64,000 bases of DNA from contig NZ_QOZG01000004.1 in NCBI RefSeq assembly GCF_003335045.1, positions 455,423 to 519,422 of the forward strand. Direction: 5' to 3'. Positions 8,741 to 17,064 of this stretch are shown here, piece after piece. Source of the DNA: Paramesorhizobium salinisoli (GTDB lineage: Bacteria > Pseudomonadota > Alphaproteobacteria > Rhizobiales > Rhizobiaceae). The position numbers were made by a program, and so were the translations under genes. The stretch's first letter is position 1. Each line of letters starts with the position of its first letter. Under the pieces are notes generated by a model. That model was not told where the DNA came from. It saw only the letters and a program-made list of their open reading frames with translations, and searched no databases.

Positions 8741-10324
8741 CTAATGGCCGCCACCGCCGGCCGCCGGTTTTCCGGGTTTGCGCAGCAGGATGGCGAAAAC
8801 CGCCAGAGACGCGAAAAGCATCGTCAGGATGAAGAACACGTCAATGAAGGACATCAGCGTCGCCTGCTGGCGGACCATGGCAGACATCCTAGCGAGAGCC
8901 GCGGTACTGCCGTCGATGCCGCTGGCATTGAATTTAGCCGCCATGCTGGCGAGCATGTCCTCGGCTTCGCGGTTGCCCCAGCTGACATGCTCCGCCAGTC
9001 GGGCATAGTGCATATCGGCGCGATCGGTCAGGATGGTGTTGATGACGGCGAGGCCGACAGCGCCGCCGAGATTGCGCGTCAGATTGAAGAGGCCGGAAGC
9101 ATTCTTCATGCGCGAAGGCGGCAATGTGCCCAGCGCCAGATTGTTGATCGGCACCATGCAGAGCATCAGCGAGCAGCCGCGCAGGATCTGCGGAAGCAGA
9201 AGCTCATGAAAATCCCAATCCGCCGTCAGCCCGGTCATCGTCCATGTGCCGGCGGCGAAGCCCAGGAAGCCGATCATCATCATCAGGCGCGGGTCCATGC
9301 GATTGGACAGGAAACCTGCAACCGGCGCGGTCATGAACATGGCGAGGCCGCTGATGAACAGCGTTTCGCCGATCATCAGCGCGTCATAGCCGCGGATCTG
9401 GCCGAGATAGAGCGGGTAGAGATAGGTTAGGCCATAGAGGCCAACGCCCATGATGAAGGAGAAGACCGAGCCGAAGGCGAAGTTGACATTGCTGAAGGCG
9501 CGCAGATCGACGATCGGCTCCTCGGCTGTAAAGACGCGATAAAAGAAGATGATCGCGCCCACGGCGAGGATGATGCTGAAGATCAGGATCGTGTCATCCT
9601 GAAGCCAGTCGTTGCGCGGGCCCTCTTCGAGAACATATTCTAGCGAACCGAGGAAAGCGGCCATGCCGGCCAGGCCCCACCAGTCGAACTTGCTCATGAG
9701 TGAGCTGTCGCCCTCGTCGAAGTCGATGAGGTTCCATGCGGCGATCGCCACGAGAATGCCGGGGAAGACATTGACCAGAAACAGCCAGTGCCAGGAAAAA
9801 GCGTCGCTCAGATAGCCGCCGACCGTCGGGCCTATGGTCGGCGCGAGCGTGGCGACGAGGCCGATCATTGGCGAGACGATGGAGCGTTTCGACGGTGGAA
9901 AGATGGTGAAGGCGGCCGCGAACACGCTAGGGATCATGCCGCCGCCGATAAAGCCCTGTATCGCGCGGTAAATGATCATCTGGTCGATGGAGGTCGCCGT
10001 CGCGCAAAGGATGCTCGCCAGGGTGAATCCTGCCGCCGACACGGTGAACAGCACGCGGGTCGACATGACCCGGCCGAGAAAGCCGGAAAGCGGAATCATG
10101 ATGACTTCCGCGATCAAATAGGATGTCTGGACCCAAGATATCTCGTCGGAACTGGCGCTCAGCCCCGCCTGGATCTCCGCCAGCGAAGCCGAGACGATCT
10201 GGATGTCCAGGATGGCCATGAACATGCCGAAGACCATCGCCAGGAAGGCAAGGGCCTTTTTCGGGTCTATGCGTTCATCGGCGGGGGCCTGTGGCACCGG
10301 CATGTCGGCTGTCGTGGTGGCCAT
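8741..10324 (-). CDS. emrB: MFS multidrug efflux permease, DHA2/EmrB family
   Basis: 527 residues, usual for 14-helix DHA2 drug/proton antiporters. The first helices read FLAMVFGMFMAILDIQIV. A motif-C-like segment APTIGPTVGGYLSD sits near residues 160-173, and RAIQGFIGGGMIP near 117-130. It is the inner-membrane pump that works with the EmrA-type adaptor encoded 41 bp upstream (10366-11616). Expression is probably controlled by the divergent TetR regulator. The C-terminus is glycine-rich (GGGGH). Substrates are unknown. Confidence 0.9.
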   Translation of the reverse strand: MATTTADMPVPQAPADERIDPKKALAFLAMVFGMFMAILDIQIVSASLAEIQAGLSASSDEISWVQTSYLIAEVIMIPLSGFLGRVMSTRVLFTVSAAGFTLASILCATATSIDQMIIYRAIQGFIGGGMIPSVFAAAFTIFPPSKRSIVSPMIGLVATLAPTIGPTVGGYLSDAFSWHWLFLVNVFPGILVAIAAWNLIDFDEGDSSLMSKFDWWGLAGMAAFLGSLEYVLEEGPRNDWLQDDTILIFSIILAVGAIIFFYRVFTAEEPIVDLRAFSNVNFAFGSVFSFIMGVGLYGLTYLYPLYLGQIRGYDALMIGETLFISGLAMFMTAPVAGFLSNRMDPRLMMMIGFLGFAAGTWTMTGLTADWDFHELLLPQILRGCSLMLCMVPINNLALGTLPPSRMKNASGLFNLTRNLGGAVGLAVINTILTDRADMHYARLAEHVSWGNREAEDMLASMAAKFNASGIDGSTAALARMSAMVRQQATLMSFIDVFFILTMLFASLAVFAILLRKPGKPAAGGGGH

Positions 10325-10365
10325 GACGGCTCACTCCATGAAATCTGGCAGCTAGAGTAGAAACC

Positions 10366-11616
10366 CTATTTCGCTGCTGCGGCCTTTTCGTCCGGCGCGG
10401 TGCGGGTATCGATGCTGACGATGACGCTCAGACCGGCGCGAAACTTGCCGGTGGCAAGCGCCTCGGGCGGGATGGAAATACGGACGGGGACGCGCTGGAC
10501 GACCTTGGTGAAATTGCCCGTGGCGTTCTCCGGCGGCAGGAGCGAGAAGACCGAACCGGAAGCCGGGGCGATCGAAGCCACCGTTCCCTCGAAGGTCTCC
10601 CCATCCATCGCATCGACGGAGATACGCACCTTCTCGCCCCGCTTGATTTCGGCGAGCTGCGTTTCCTTGTAGTTGGCGTCGATATAGAGGTGATCGACCG
10701 GCACGAGCGCCGCTATCCTCTGGCCGGCGCTGACGAGATCGCCCTGTTTGCCCGAGAGATTGCCGACTACACCGTCGAAAGGCGCACGAATGGTGGTGAA
10801 CGAAAGATCGCGTGTCGCCTTGTCACGGGCGAGTTCGAGCGAGCGCATGCTGCTCTCGGCTTCCTTGTACTGCGCCTGCAACACGCCGATATTGGCGTTG
10901 GCGGCTGCGATCTGCGCTTCGGCGCCCGCCAGGTTGGCGTCGGCCTGGTTGAGCGCCGATGTGGCGTTGTCGACGTCGGACTGAGAGGCAAAGCGCGTAT
11001 TATGCAGTTGCTGCGCCCGCGCCATTGTCGTCTTGGCGTTGGTCGCCACCGCGCTGGCGGCGAGCTTCGACGCCTGGGCCTGCTGGAGCGAGGCCTGCGC
11101 CGCCTTGATCTGTGCGGCGATGCTCGCCAGCGTCTGGTGCTGGGTCGCAATCTTGGCCTCGGCCTCTTCCAGAGCGATGTGATAGTCGCCGGCATCGAGC
11201 TGGAAGATGACATCTCCAGCCTTGACGAACTGGTTCGCGGCGACCGGTACCTTCTCGATATAGCCTGTCACCTTTGGCGACAGGGCGGCGATGTCGCCCT
11301 GGATATAGGCGTCGTCGGTGGTCACCAGAAAACGGCCATCCGTCCAGTAATCGTAACCGTACCAGCCGGCGCCTGCCAGAACGGCAAGTGCTACAACCGG
11401 CAGCACGATGCGCCTGCCGATACCCTTCTTCTTTCCGCCCGCACTGGATGATCTATCGCCTGCGTCGGTCTGCGGCTTCGCGCTGGGCGATGCCTGGGGA
11501 TAGTCCTTCGGCGCCGGCTGCTCGGCGTGAGCCGGCTCTTCTGCATGCTTCATCAAGGGAAAGGGGCGGACCTCGCCGCTTTCATCAGACTTAGAAGCGG
11601 ATCTGGATGTCGACAT
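10366..11616 (-). CDS. emrA: HlyD/EmrA-family membrane fusion protein
   Basis: 416 residues. A cytoplasmic Pro/Ala-rich N-terminus is followed by one membrane helix at about 70-90, then a biotinyl-lipoyl half-domain, an Ala/Gln-rich coiled-coil hairpin (about 130-240) and a beta-barrel domain. This is the periplasmic adaptor that links the EmrB pump to an outer-membrane channel; no TolC-like gene lies nearby. A GTG nine codons upstream (11643) could also be the start; neither has a strong ribosome-binding site, so the N-terminus is uncertain. Confidence 0.88.
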   Translation of the reverse strand: MSTSRSASKSDESGEVRPFPLMKHAEEPAHAEQPAPKDYPQASPSAKPQTDAGDRSSSAGGKKKGIGRRIVLPVVALAVLAGAGWYGYDYWTDGRFLVTTDDAYIQGDIAALSPKVTGYIEKVPVAANQFVKAGDVIFQLDAGDYHIALEEAEAKIATQHQTLASIAAQIKAAQASLQQAQASKLAASAVATNAKTTMARAQQLHNTRFASQSDVDNATSALNQADANLAGAEAQIAAANANIGVLQAQYKEAESSMRSLELARDKATRDLSFTTIRAPFDGVVGNLSGKQGDLVSAGQRIAALVPVDHLYIDANYKETQLAEIKRGEKVRISVDAMDGETFEGTVASIAPASGSVFSLLPPENATGNFTKVVQRVPVRISIPPEALATGKFRAGLSVIVSIDTRTAPDEKAAAAK

Positions 11617-11651
11617 GGGAACGATGGCTTTCTGTGATCTCACCGGTAAAT

Positions 11652-11665
11652 GAACCGATCGGTTC
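11652..11665. promoter_or_regulatory. TetR operator 1 (emrAB side)
   Basis: GAACCGATCGGTTC is a perfect 14-bp palindrome upstream of emrA. It matches a second palindrome at 11709-11726, with centres 59 bp apart, in the emrA/tetR divergent gap. The pairing and position indicate operators for the divergent TetR protein. Confidence 0.75.
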
Positions 11666-11708
11666 GACGTGTTGACTTAGTTCAGAGCAATCGCCATATC
11701 AAGGGGGA

Positions 11709-11726
11709 TCGAACCGATTGGTTCGA
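11709..11726. promoter_or_regulatory. TetR operator 2 (tetR side)
   Basis: TCGAACC-GATT-GGTTCGA has 7-bp perfect arms and shares the core GAACCGATYGGTTC with operator 1. It ends 20 bp before the preferred tetR start codon, so binding here would repress the regulator's own gene. Confidence 0.75.
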
Positions 11727-11746
11727 AAATAGTGAAGAGTGATGAA

Positions 11747-12469
11747 ATGATTAGCGAGAAAAATGCCGAACCATGCCTTCCCGAGGAGACCGAGGAGCGT
11801 GGTGAAGTTCCGTACCTGCGCCAGCAAAGGCTTGGCGCCGGCCAGGATCCGGCGAAGCGGCAGCAGATTTTAGAGGGCGCGCGCCGGGTTTTCATGCGCA
11901 TGGGCTTCGACGCCGCGAGTGTCAACGACATCACGCGCGAGGCGGGCGTCTCCAAGGGCACGATCTATGTCTATTTCAACGGCAAGGAAGAACTGTTCGA
12001 GGCGCTCTGCGATGAATATCGCGCTTCGATGTTCGCCAGCCTCACGGCGGATATCGAGCACGGGCTTTCAGGGCGCGACGCGCTGGTCAAGTTCGGCATT
12101 GCGCTTGCAACCCTCATCACGTCAGAACCGGTCATCCGCGCCCAACGCATCATCATCGGCGTTGCCGACCGGATGCCGGAAGTCGGCGCGCGCTTTTATG
12201 AGCGGGGACCGAAACGCGGCAAGGCGTTGCTCAAGACATTCCTCGACGAGCAGGTTCACACCGGTCATCTAGATATCCCCGATACCGAGCTCGCCTCCCA
12301 TCAATTGGCCGAATTGTTCCTGGCCGGTATCTACCGCCAGCGCCTGTTTAGCGCCATGGCCGAACCCAGTGCCGAACTGATCCGCAAGACTGTGATTTCG
12401 GCTGTCGAACTGTTTTTTATTGCCTATGCACCGCGGCAACATCAAAATGGAAAAACCAATGAGAAATGA
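11747..12469 (+). CDS. TetR-family repressor of the divergent efflux operon
   Basis: 240 residues. The TetR helix-turn-helix reads ASVNDITREAGVSKGTIYVYF at about residues 57-77, followed by NGKEELFEAL; the C-terminal ligand domain is the variable type. The ATG at 11747 has GAAGAG seven bases upstream; a GTG at 11732 is an alternative. It is divergent from emrAB with two matching palindromes between them, so it very probably represses both transcription units and is released by a pump substrate (inference from the standard arrangement). Confidence 0.88.
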   Translation: MISEKNAEPCLPEETEERGEVPYLRQQRLGAGQDPAKRQQILEGARRVFMRMGFDAASVNDITREAGVSKGTIYVYFNGKEELFEALCDEYRASMFASLTADIEHGLSGRDALVKFGIALATLITSEPVIRAQRIIIGVADRMPEVGARFYERGPKRGKALLKTFLDEQVHTGHLDIPDTELASHQLAELFLAGIYRQRLFSAMAEPSAELIRKTVISAVELFFIAYAPRQHQNGKTNEK

Positions 12470-12617
12470 GGATTTATAATCCATTGCAACTAGGGCTGGC
12501 TGTTTGATACAACCGGGCGACAAGCGTCGTTCTATTTTGTGCATAAAGCTACGGAAGTTGTTGAATCAGCTTGTATGACTAGTTTCTTTTTGCGCCAGTT
12601 GTGCGTCTTGTAGCTAT

Positions 12618-12631
12618 GTCGAATATTCGAC
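12618..12631. promoter_or_regulatory. Palindrome upstream of vjbR
   Basis: GTCGAATATTCGAC is a perfect 14-bp palindrome 90 bp upstream of the vjbR start. A weaker dyad CCGTT-N5-AACGG follows at about 12650. The location suggests an operator in the vjbR promoter; the binding protein is unknown. Confidence 0.45.
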
Positions 12632-12721
12632 TCGCTTATAGACGCGATGCCGTTTATGGAACGGCTTGTGAAAGATGACCTCTCGTTATTCTGGCGGTCT
12701 CTCAATGGCTAAGGACGTACA

Positions 12722-13513
12722 ATGAGCCTCGATCTTGTGCATTTTCCCAACTTCAAGAAGGGCTTTTTCGGCTCTTCTTCCAAGACTGGCACGTTGGAAC
12801 TGCTTTGCCGTGTTCGTGATGAAATAGGCTGTCAGCATATTTCACATGTTTCACGTACAAGGCTTGACGAGACCGTTCGGAGCAATCCGTCGGACCTGTC
12901 TGTCGTCATGACATTTCCCACCAGCTGGATTCTAAGATATTCCGCCAAGAACTATTTCAGCGTCGATCCCATGGTGCAGGATGATTCTCCGCTGCTGCGT
13001 AACGACGCGGCAGGCACCTTGCGCAATCTCGAACTGGATGCGGACGTCTCACCGGAAGTGAAGGAATTCATCCGGGACGGACAAAAACATGGTCTGGGCA
13101 ATCTTTTCGTTGCCGTAGGTGCTACCAATGCGCATGGTTTTCCCGGTTCGTCCCTGTTCACCTTCGAGGTGGGCGATGAGGACAAGGAGAAGTTCATCGA
13201 AAAGATGCGCCCGCGTCTCCTGAGCGCTTCGAGCCTGATCCATAATTCGCTCTATGGCACCAAGGAAGGCGTCGTCAGCGCCGCTGCCGCAAGCCTTTTG
13301 ACCCGGCGTGAGGTTGATTGCCTGCGCTGGGCTGCGAGTGGCAAAACGGATGGCGAAATCGCTGAGATTCTCAACATTGCCCGCTGGACAGTGGTGACTT
13401 ATCTGCAGAATGCCAAGATCAAGCTCGGCTGCTCCAATCGGACGTCGGCAGTGGCGACGGCATTGTCGCTTGGCATCATCGACATGCCGGACTCGACCCA
13501 TCTTCAATCATAG
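12722..13513 (+). CDS. vjbR: VjbR-type LuxR-family quorum-sensing regulator
   Basis: 263 residues. The N-terminal autoinducer-binding domain has Trp69, Tyr73, Asp82 and Pro83 at the spacing of the TraR ligand-pocket residues. The C-terminal LuxR helix-turn-helix (about 188-250) begins [26 protein letters not shown]. The opening [10 protein letters not shown] and the HTH region closely match what I recall of Brucella VjbR, the C12-homoserine-lactone-responsive regulator of virB and flagellar genes. It lies at the left edge of the flagellar block, as vjbR does beside flhB in Brucella. The likely role is control of flagellar genes by cell density; a LuxI synthase lies at the other end of the block. 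Confidence 0.9.
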   Translation: MSLDLVHFPNFKKGFFGSSSKTGTLELLCRVRDEIGCQHISHVSRTRLDETVRSNPSDLSVVMTFPTSWILRYSAKNYFSVDPMVQDDSPLLRNDAAGTLRNLELDADVSPEVKEFIRDGQKHGLGNLFVAVGATNAHGFPGSSLFTFEVGDEDKEKFIEKMRPRLLSASSLIHNSLYGTKEGVVSAAAASLLTRREVDCLRWAASGKTDGEIAEILNIARWTVVTYLQNAKIKLGCSNRTSAVATALSLGIIDMPDSTHLQS

Positions 13514-13538
13514 AAATAGTGGGTAGCGCGCATCCGTG

Positions 13539-13973
13539 CTATTTGCCGCTCGCTATTCGCTGCGGAATTCGCGCATCCGCGAAAGCCGCCGCGAGGCGTT
13601 CGGTATTATGCGCCGGGCTTTCGCTCGCCTGATCAAAGGTGATGTGATTGAGGTCGATCTGCGCGCCTTTCGCATCGATCAGCAGGCGGAAATAGGCATA
13701 AACACCCATATTGCGGAATTCCATATCAAGTATGATGCGCGGCGGACGGTCCCAGTCCAGTTCATATTCGCCGCCATGGCCGAAATGCAGGGTCTGCGGG
13801 AAGAAGTGCAATTCCGTCGCCGAGTTGACGATATCGGCGATATTGGCGAAGAGCTCGCAGCGTATGAATGCGATATAGTCGGCGACATCGACAAGCCGGA
13901 GGTCACGGATGACCTCGGTCATATGCCCGGCGATAATCGATTCGCGTGTCTCAGAATATTGCGTGCTTCTCAT
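13539..13973 (-). CDS. Conserved-looking hypothetical protein upstream of flhB
   Basis: 144 residues, not recognised. Soluble, no signal peptide or membrane segment; mixed alpha/beta composition with an acidic, aromatic-rich middle (ELHFFPQTLHFGHGG, DWDRPPRIILDMEFRN). It is convergent with vjbR, with 25 bp between stops. It is on the same strand as the flhB operon but lies downstream of it, 89 bp after the flhB stop. GGTGA five bases before the ATG supports the start. The position between vjbR and flhB suggests a flagellar or regulatory role, but nothing in the sequence proves it. Confidence 0.6.
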   Translation of the reverse strand: MRSTQYSETRESIIAGHMTEVIRDLRLVDVADYIAFIRCELFANIADIVNSATELHFFPQTLHFGHGGEYELDWDRPPRIILDMEFRNMGVYAYFRLLIDAKGAQIDLNHITFDQASESPAHNTERLAAAFADARIPQRIASGK

Positions 13974-14062
13974 GCTTTCACCGCTTCACGTCCGACAAGC
14001 CAGGCTGTTTGACAATTTTTCTAATGAGTAGTCTTTGTTATTCTTGAAGTTTTCCAGTTCTC

Positions 14063-15136
14063 CTACAAAATTGCCCTCTGTCGTGAGTTGATGAACTGTA
14101 TAAGTTCGGCGACTGCTTTATAGAATTCCGGGGCTATGGTCTGATCAACCTTCATCTGCTTATACAATGATCTTGCAAGTTGCACATCCTCGAATATCGG
14201 GATGTTATTTGCCTCGGCGATTTCCCGAATTTTCAGGGCGATCAGATCCTGTCCCTTGGCGACGACCACTGGCGCGGCGTCCTGCGCAGGCTGGTAGCGC
14301 AATGCTACCGAGAAATGTGTCGGATTGGCGATGACGAGGGTGGCCGTCGGCACTGATGCGATCATGCGCCGCCGGGCTCTGTCGCGTCCGAGCGAACGCT
14401 GGCGCGCCTTCACCAATGGATCGCCTTCCGATTGTTTGTGCTCGTCCTTGATCTCTTGCTTGGTCATGCGCAATTCGCTGCGCCAGTGAAAGCGCGACCA
14501 GGCGATGTCGAAGCCTGCCAGAAGGGTGATGGCGATTGCGTTGGCGGCGAGCAGGCGGATGACATTCTCGCGGATGAATTCCGGAAGCGCTCGGGGGTCG
14601 GTGGCGATGGCGTCGGTGAAGAGCGTATTGCTCTTGAAGAAGACGAAAAAGACCACGAGGCTTGCGGCGGAGAGCTTGAACAGGGATTTCAGGAACTCGA
14701 CCTGGCCCGACCGGCCGAATATGCGCGACCAGCCTTTTGCAAGCGAAATGCGCGAAAACTGTGGGCGTATACGCTCCATCACCAGGACCGGCGCATTCTG
14801 GAGTACGGAGGCAGCGATGCCGGCCAAAGGTATGATCACCAATATAGGCAACAGAGCAGTGCCGACGGCAATCGTCAGGATCTGGAAAAGCTGGCCGGCA
14901 TCTTCGCTGCCGTTGAGTTGCCAGTCCTCGGGTCGGTCGATCAGTTCAGCCAAGAAGAAGGTGAGCTTGGCGACGCCAGGCGTGGCGATGAAGACCGCGA
15001 TGAGCAGAAAGGCGAGCACCGATGCCAGGATTGGCGCCTCCTTCGAGAATGGCAGATTGCCTTTCTCCACCGCATCGCGAATCTTCTGCTCGGTCGCCTC
15101 TTCCGTTTTACTTTCTTTATCGGGAGCGTCTGACAT
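14063..15136 (-). CDS. flhB: Flagellar type III export protein FlhB
   Basis: 357 residues. There are four membrane segments in the first 220 residues, then a cytoplasmic domain with the self-cleavage motif NPTH at 271-274. FlhB is the export-gate component that switches secretion from rod/hook to filament substrates. Last gene of the minus-strand operon motA-fliM-orf-fliN-fliG-flhB; it starts 31 bp after fliG. Confidence 0.96.
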   Translation of the reverse strand: MSDAPDKESKTEEATEQKIRDAVEKGNLPFSKEAPILASVLAFLLIAVFIATPGVAKLTFFLAELIDRPEDWQLNGSEDAGQLFQILTIAVGTALLPILVIIPLAGIAASVLQNAPVLVMERIRPQFSRISLAKGWSRIFGRSGQVEFLKSLFKLSAASLVVFFVFFKSNTLFTDAIATDPRALPEFIRENVIRLLAANAIAITLLAGFDIAWSRFHWRSELRMTKQEIKDEHKQSEGDPLVKARQRSLGRDRARRRMIASVPTATLVIANPTHFSVALRYQPAQDAAPVVVAKGQDLIALKIREIAEANNIPIFEDVQLARSLYKQMKVDQTIAPEFYKAVAELIQFINSRQRAIL

Positions 15137-15167
15137 GAGGTCGCGGCGGGGCGGGGGCGGCCGCCGG

Positions 15168-16220
15168 TCAGGCGGCGGCGCCTTCCGCTTCGAGATCGAT
15201 CACGCCGCGTTCCGACAGGGCGATAGCCGTGCGGGCGATGGCGCGGCGGGCATCGGCGATATCCTGCGCCGTGATGTTTCCCTGTCCTGATGAAAGCTCC
15301 GTTTCCACCATACGCCGGCCGCGTGCCGAGAGCGAGGAGAGAACCAGTTCCTGCAATTTCGCCTCTGCACCCCGCAGTGCGGTGGTGACCTGCTCGGTCT
15401 GGACGTCATCGAACAGGAGCAGGCGTGCCCGCTGCGAAAGCCGCACGATATCCTCGAAGGTAAAGAGCTTCGCCTTGATCCGCGCCAGATCGTCCGTGTT
15501 GAGATCGGAAAGGCTACCCAGCATGTCGTCGATCTCGAACTTGTCGAGTTGGTTCAGAATATTGGCGATCTGGCCGTGATTGGCCTGTTGCGGACCCTTG
15601 TCGGTCTTCCCCGTCACTTCGCGGCGCAGCACATCCTCGAGCAATTCGGACACCGCCGGGGTTACCGTACGGATGTGGAGCGTGCGCTGGACGACGACGC
15701 TGCGCAGACCGCCGGGCAGGCCGATGAACAGGCGCGCGGCGATATCCGACGGCAGCTTGGAGATGATGAAAGCGATGATCTGCGGGTGCTGCTCGGCGAG
15801 ATAGCCCTGCAGGGTTTCGATGGGCACGCGGGTAAGCTGGTCCCAGACCGATTCCTTCACAAGCATCGGTCGCGGCCGCTCATCGAAAAGCGCGTCGACT
15901 TCTTCCTGCGGCAGGGCTTCCCGCAAGAGCCCCTCGAAGCGCAGGCCTGCTTCTGAAAGTGATGCGCCGTCCGCGAAGGCGTCTTCGAATTCCTTGACCA
16001 GTTCCTCGAAATCGTTGGGCGATATCGGGTCGAGCTTGCGGGCCTGACTGGCAAGCAGGCGCAAATCGTCAGGCTGGAAATGCTTGAGGAGACGTGCTGC
16101 CGCAGGCCGGCCGATGGCGACCAGAAGGGCTGCGGCCTTTTGCGGGCCGGACAATGCCCCGATGCCGCGCGCGTCCTCACCGGATTCCATCCCTGTCTCG
16201 CTTTCGTACTTTTCGGACAT
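15168..16220 (-). CDS. fliG: Flagellar motor switch protein FliG
   Basis: 350 residues with the three-domain FliG layout. The middle-domain motif EQHPQIIAFIISKLP (canonical EHPQ) is near residue 140, and the C-terminal torque helix region contains FTFEDIVRLSQR. FliG sits at the rotor face, contacts MotA and binds FliF and FliM. It begins 8 bp after the fliN stop codon, consistent with co-transcription. Confidence 0.95.
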   Translation of the reverse strand: MSEKYESETGMESGEDARGIGALSGPQKAAALLVAIGRPAAARLLKHFQPDDLRLLASQARKLDPISPNDFEELVKEFEDAFADGASLSEAGLRFEGLLREALPQEEVDALFDERPRPMLVKESVWDQLTRVPIETLQGYLAEQHPQIIAFIISKLPSDIAARLFIGLPGGLRSVVVQRTLHIRTVTPAVSELLEDVLRREVTGKTDKGPQQANHGQIANILNQLDKFEIDDMLGSLSDLNTDDLARIKAKLFTFEDIVRLSQRARLLLFDDVQTEQVTTALRGAEAKLQELVLSSLSARGRRMVETELSSGQGNITAQDIADARRAIARTAIALSERGVIDLEAEGAAA

Positions 16221-16228
16221 GGGGTGCG

Positions 16229-16561
16229 CTATTTGCCGATGACTTCGGTCAGGCTGACGCCGAAGCGGGAGGAATCGTCTTCCAGCACGATCACTTCGCC
16301 GCGCGCGATGACCCGGCCGTTGACGACGATATCGACGGGATCACCGATCTGCTTGTCGAGGGTAACGACGGCTCCACGTCCAAGCTTCATCAGATTGGCG
16401 ACCGGCATCGACGTGCCGCCGAGCACTACCTGGACATCGACAGGAATGCCCATGATCAGGTCCAGATTGGGCTTCCCGGTCCCGCTCTGGCTCGTCTGGC
16501 GGCCGGCGCGCGGCTCGTCGCTTTTAAGCGCTTCTATCGCTTCGTCGAGTTCGTTGTCCAT
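16229..16561 (-). CDS. fliN: Flagellar motor switch protein FliN
   Basis: 110 residues. The C-terminal SpoA/FliN domain includes GIPVDVQVVLGGTSMPVANLMKL and GDPVDIVVNGRVIARGE. It forms the C-ring base with FliM. A GTG start nine codons upstream (16588) is possible and would just overlap the previous gene; the ATG at 16561 preceded by AGGGAAG is preferred. An unusual extra gene separates it from fliM. Confidence 0.93.
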   Translation of the reverse strand: MDNELDEAIEALKSDEPRAGRQTSQSGTGKPNLDLIMGIPVDVQVVLGGTSMPVANLMKLGRGAVVTLDKQIGDPVDIVVNGRVIARGEVIVLEDDSSRFGVSLTEVIGK

Positions 16562-16584
16562 CAGTCTTCCCTTTGCCTGCGTGA

Positions 16585-17064
16585 TCACGAATAGGTGGCG
16601 AAATTATCGGCTACGGAGGCGCTTGCCACCGTACGCCGCACGAAAACCGGCAGCTTGGATGGCTTTGCCTGTGACGGTGTCTGTTCGGGCGCTCTTGCCG
16701 GCGCGGGTGCGGCTGTCGCGGCGGTATTGCGGGACGAAATCGAGGTTCGCATCGCGCGGACATCGCCCTGCAGTTCGATGCGGATGCGCTGCATCAGATC
16801 GACCGAGCGGGCGATGTCGCGCTGGGCCCTGGCGGATTCTTCCAGGCGCGCGTCCAGCTTCCTGCTCTCGTCGCGGAAATCGTCGTGCTCAGCCTTGAGG
16901 GCTGCAAGCGCCCGCTCCAGATTGTCGGAGGATGCGGCGATCTGTTCGGCCATGGAGCGGCCCAGACGGATCATTTCCGTCGCTTTTCGCAGCGCCACGA
17001 CGACAATACCGATCGAAACGAGCGAAAACACCGCCGAAATCGCATTAACCAGCAGTAAGTTCAT
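16585..17064 (-). CDS. Membrane-anchored coiled-coil protein between fliM and fliN
   Basis: 159 residues, not assigned to a named family. One N-terminal membrane helix (about residues 4-25) is followed by a long charged helical stretch with heptad-like pattern (about 30-105) and a Pro/Ala-rich linker (about 115-140). The C-terminus is short and conserved-looking. GAGGAT before the ATG at 17064 fixes the start, giving a 20-base overlap with the fliM end. The gene is inside the switch-complex operon, so the product probably works at the motor or basal body; function unknown. Confidence 0.7.
   Translation of the reverse strand: MNLLLVNAISAVFSLVSIGIVVVALRKATEMIRLGRSMAEQIAASSDNLERALAALKAEHDDFRDESRKLDARLEESARAQRDIARSVDLMQRIRIELQGDVRAMRTSISSRNTAATAAPAPARAPEQTPSQAKPSKLPVFVRRTVASASVADNFATYS

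Noticed and set aside
10690..11451. Plus-strand frame opposite emrA
   Set aside because: Translation is low-complexity Leu/Arg/Gly/Asp text, and emrA on the other strand is a clear HlyD-family protein.
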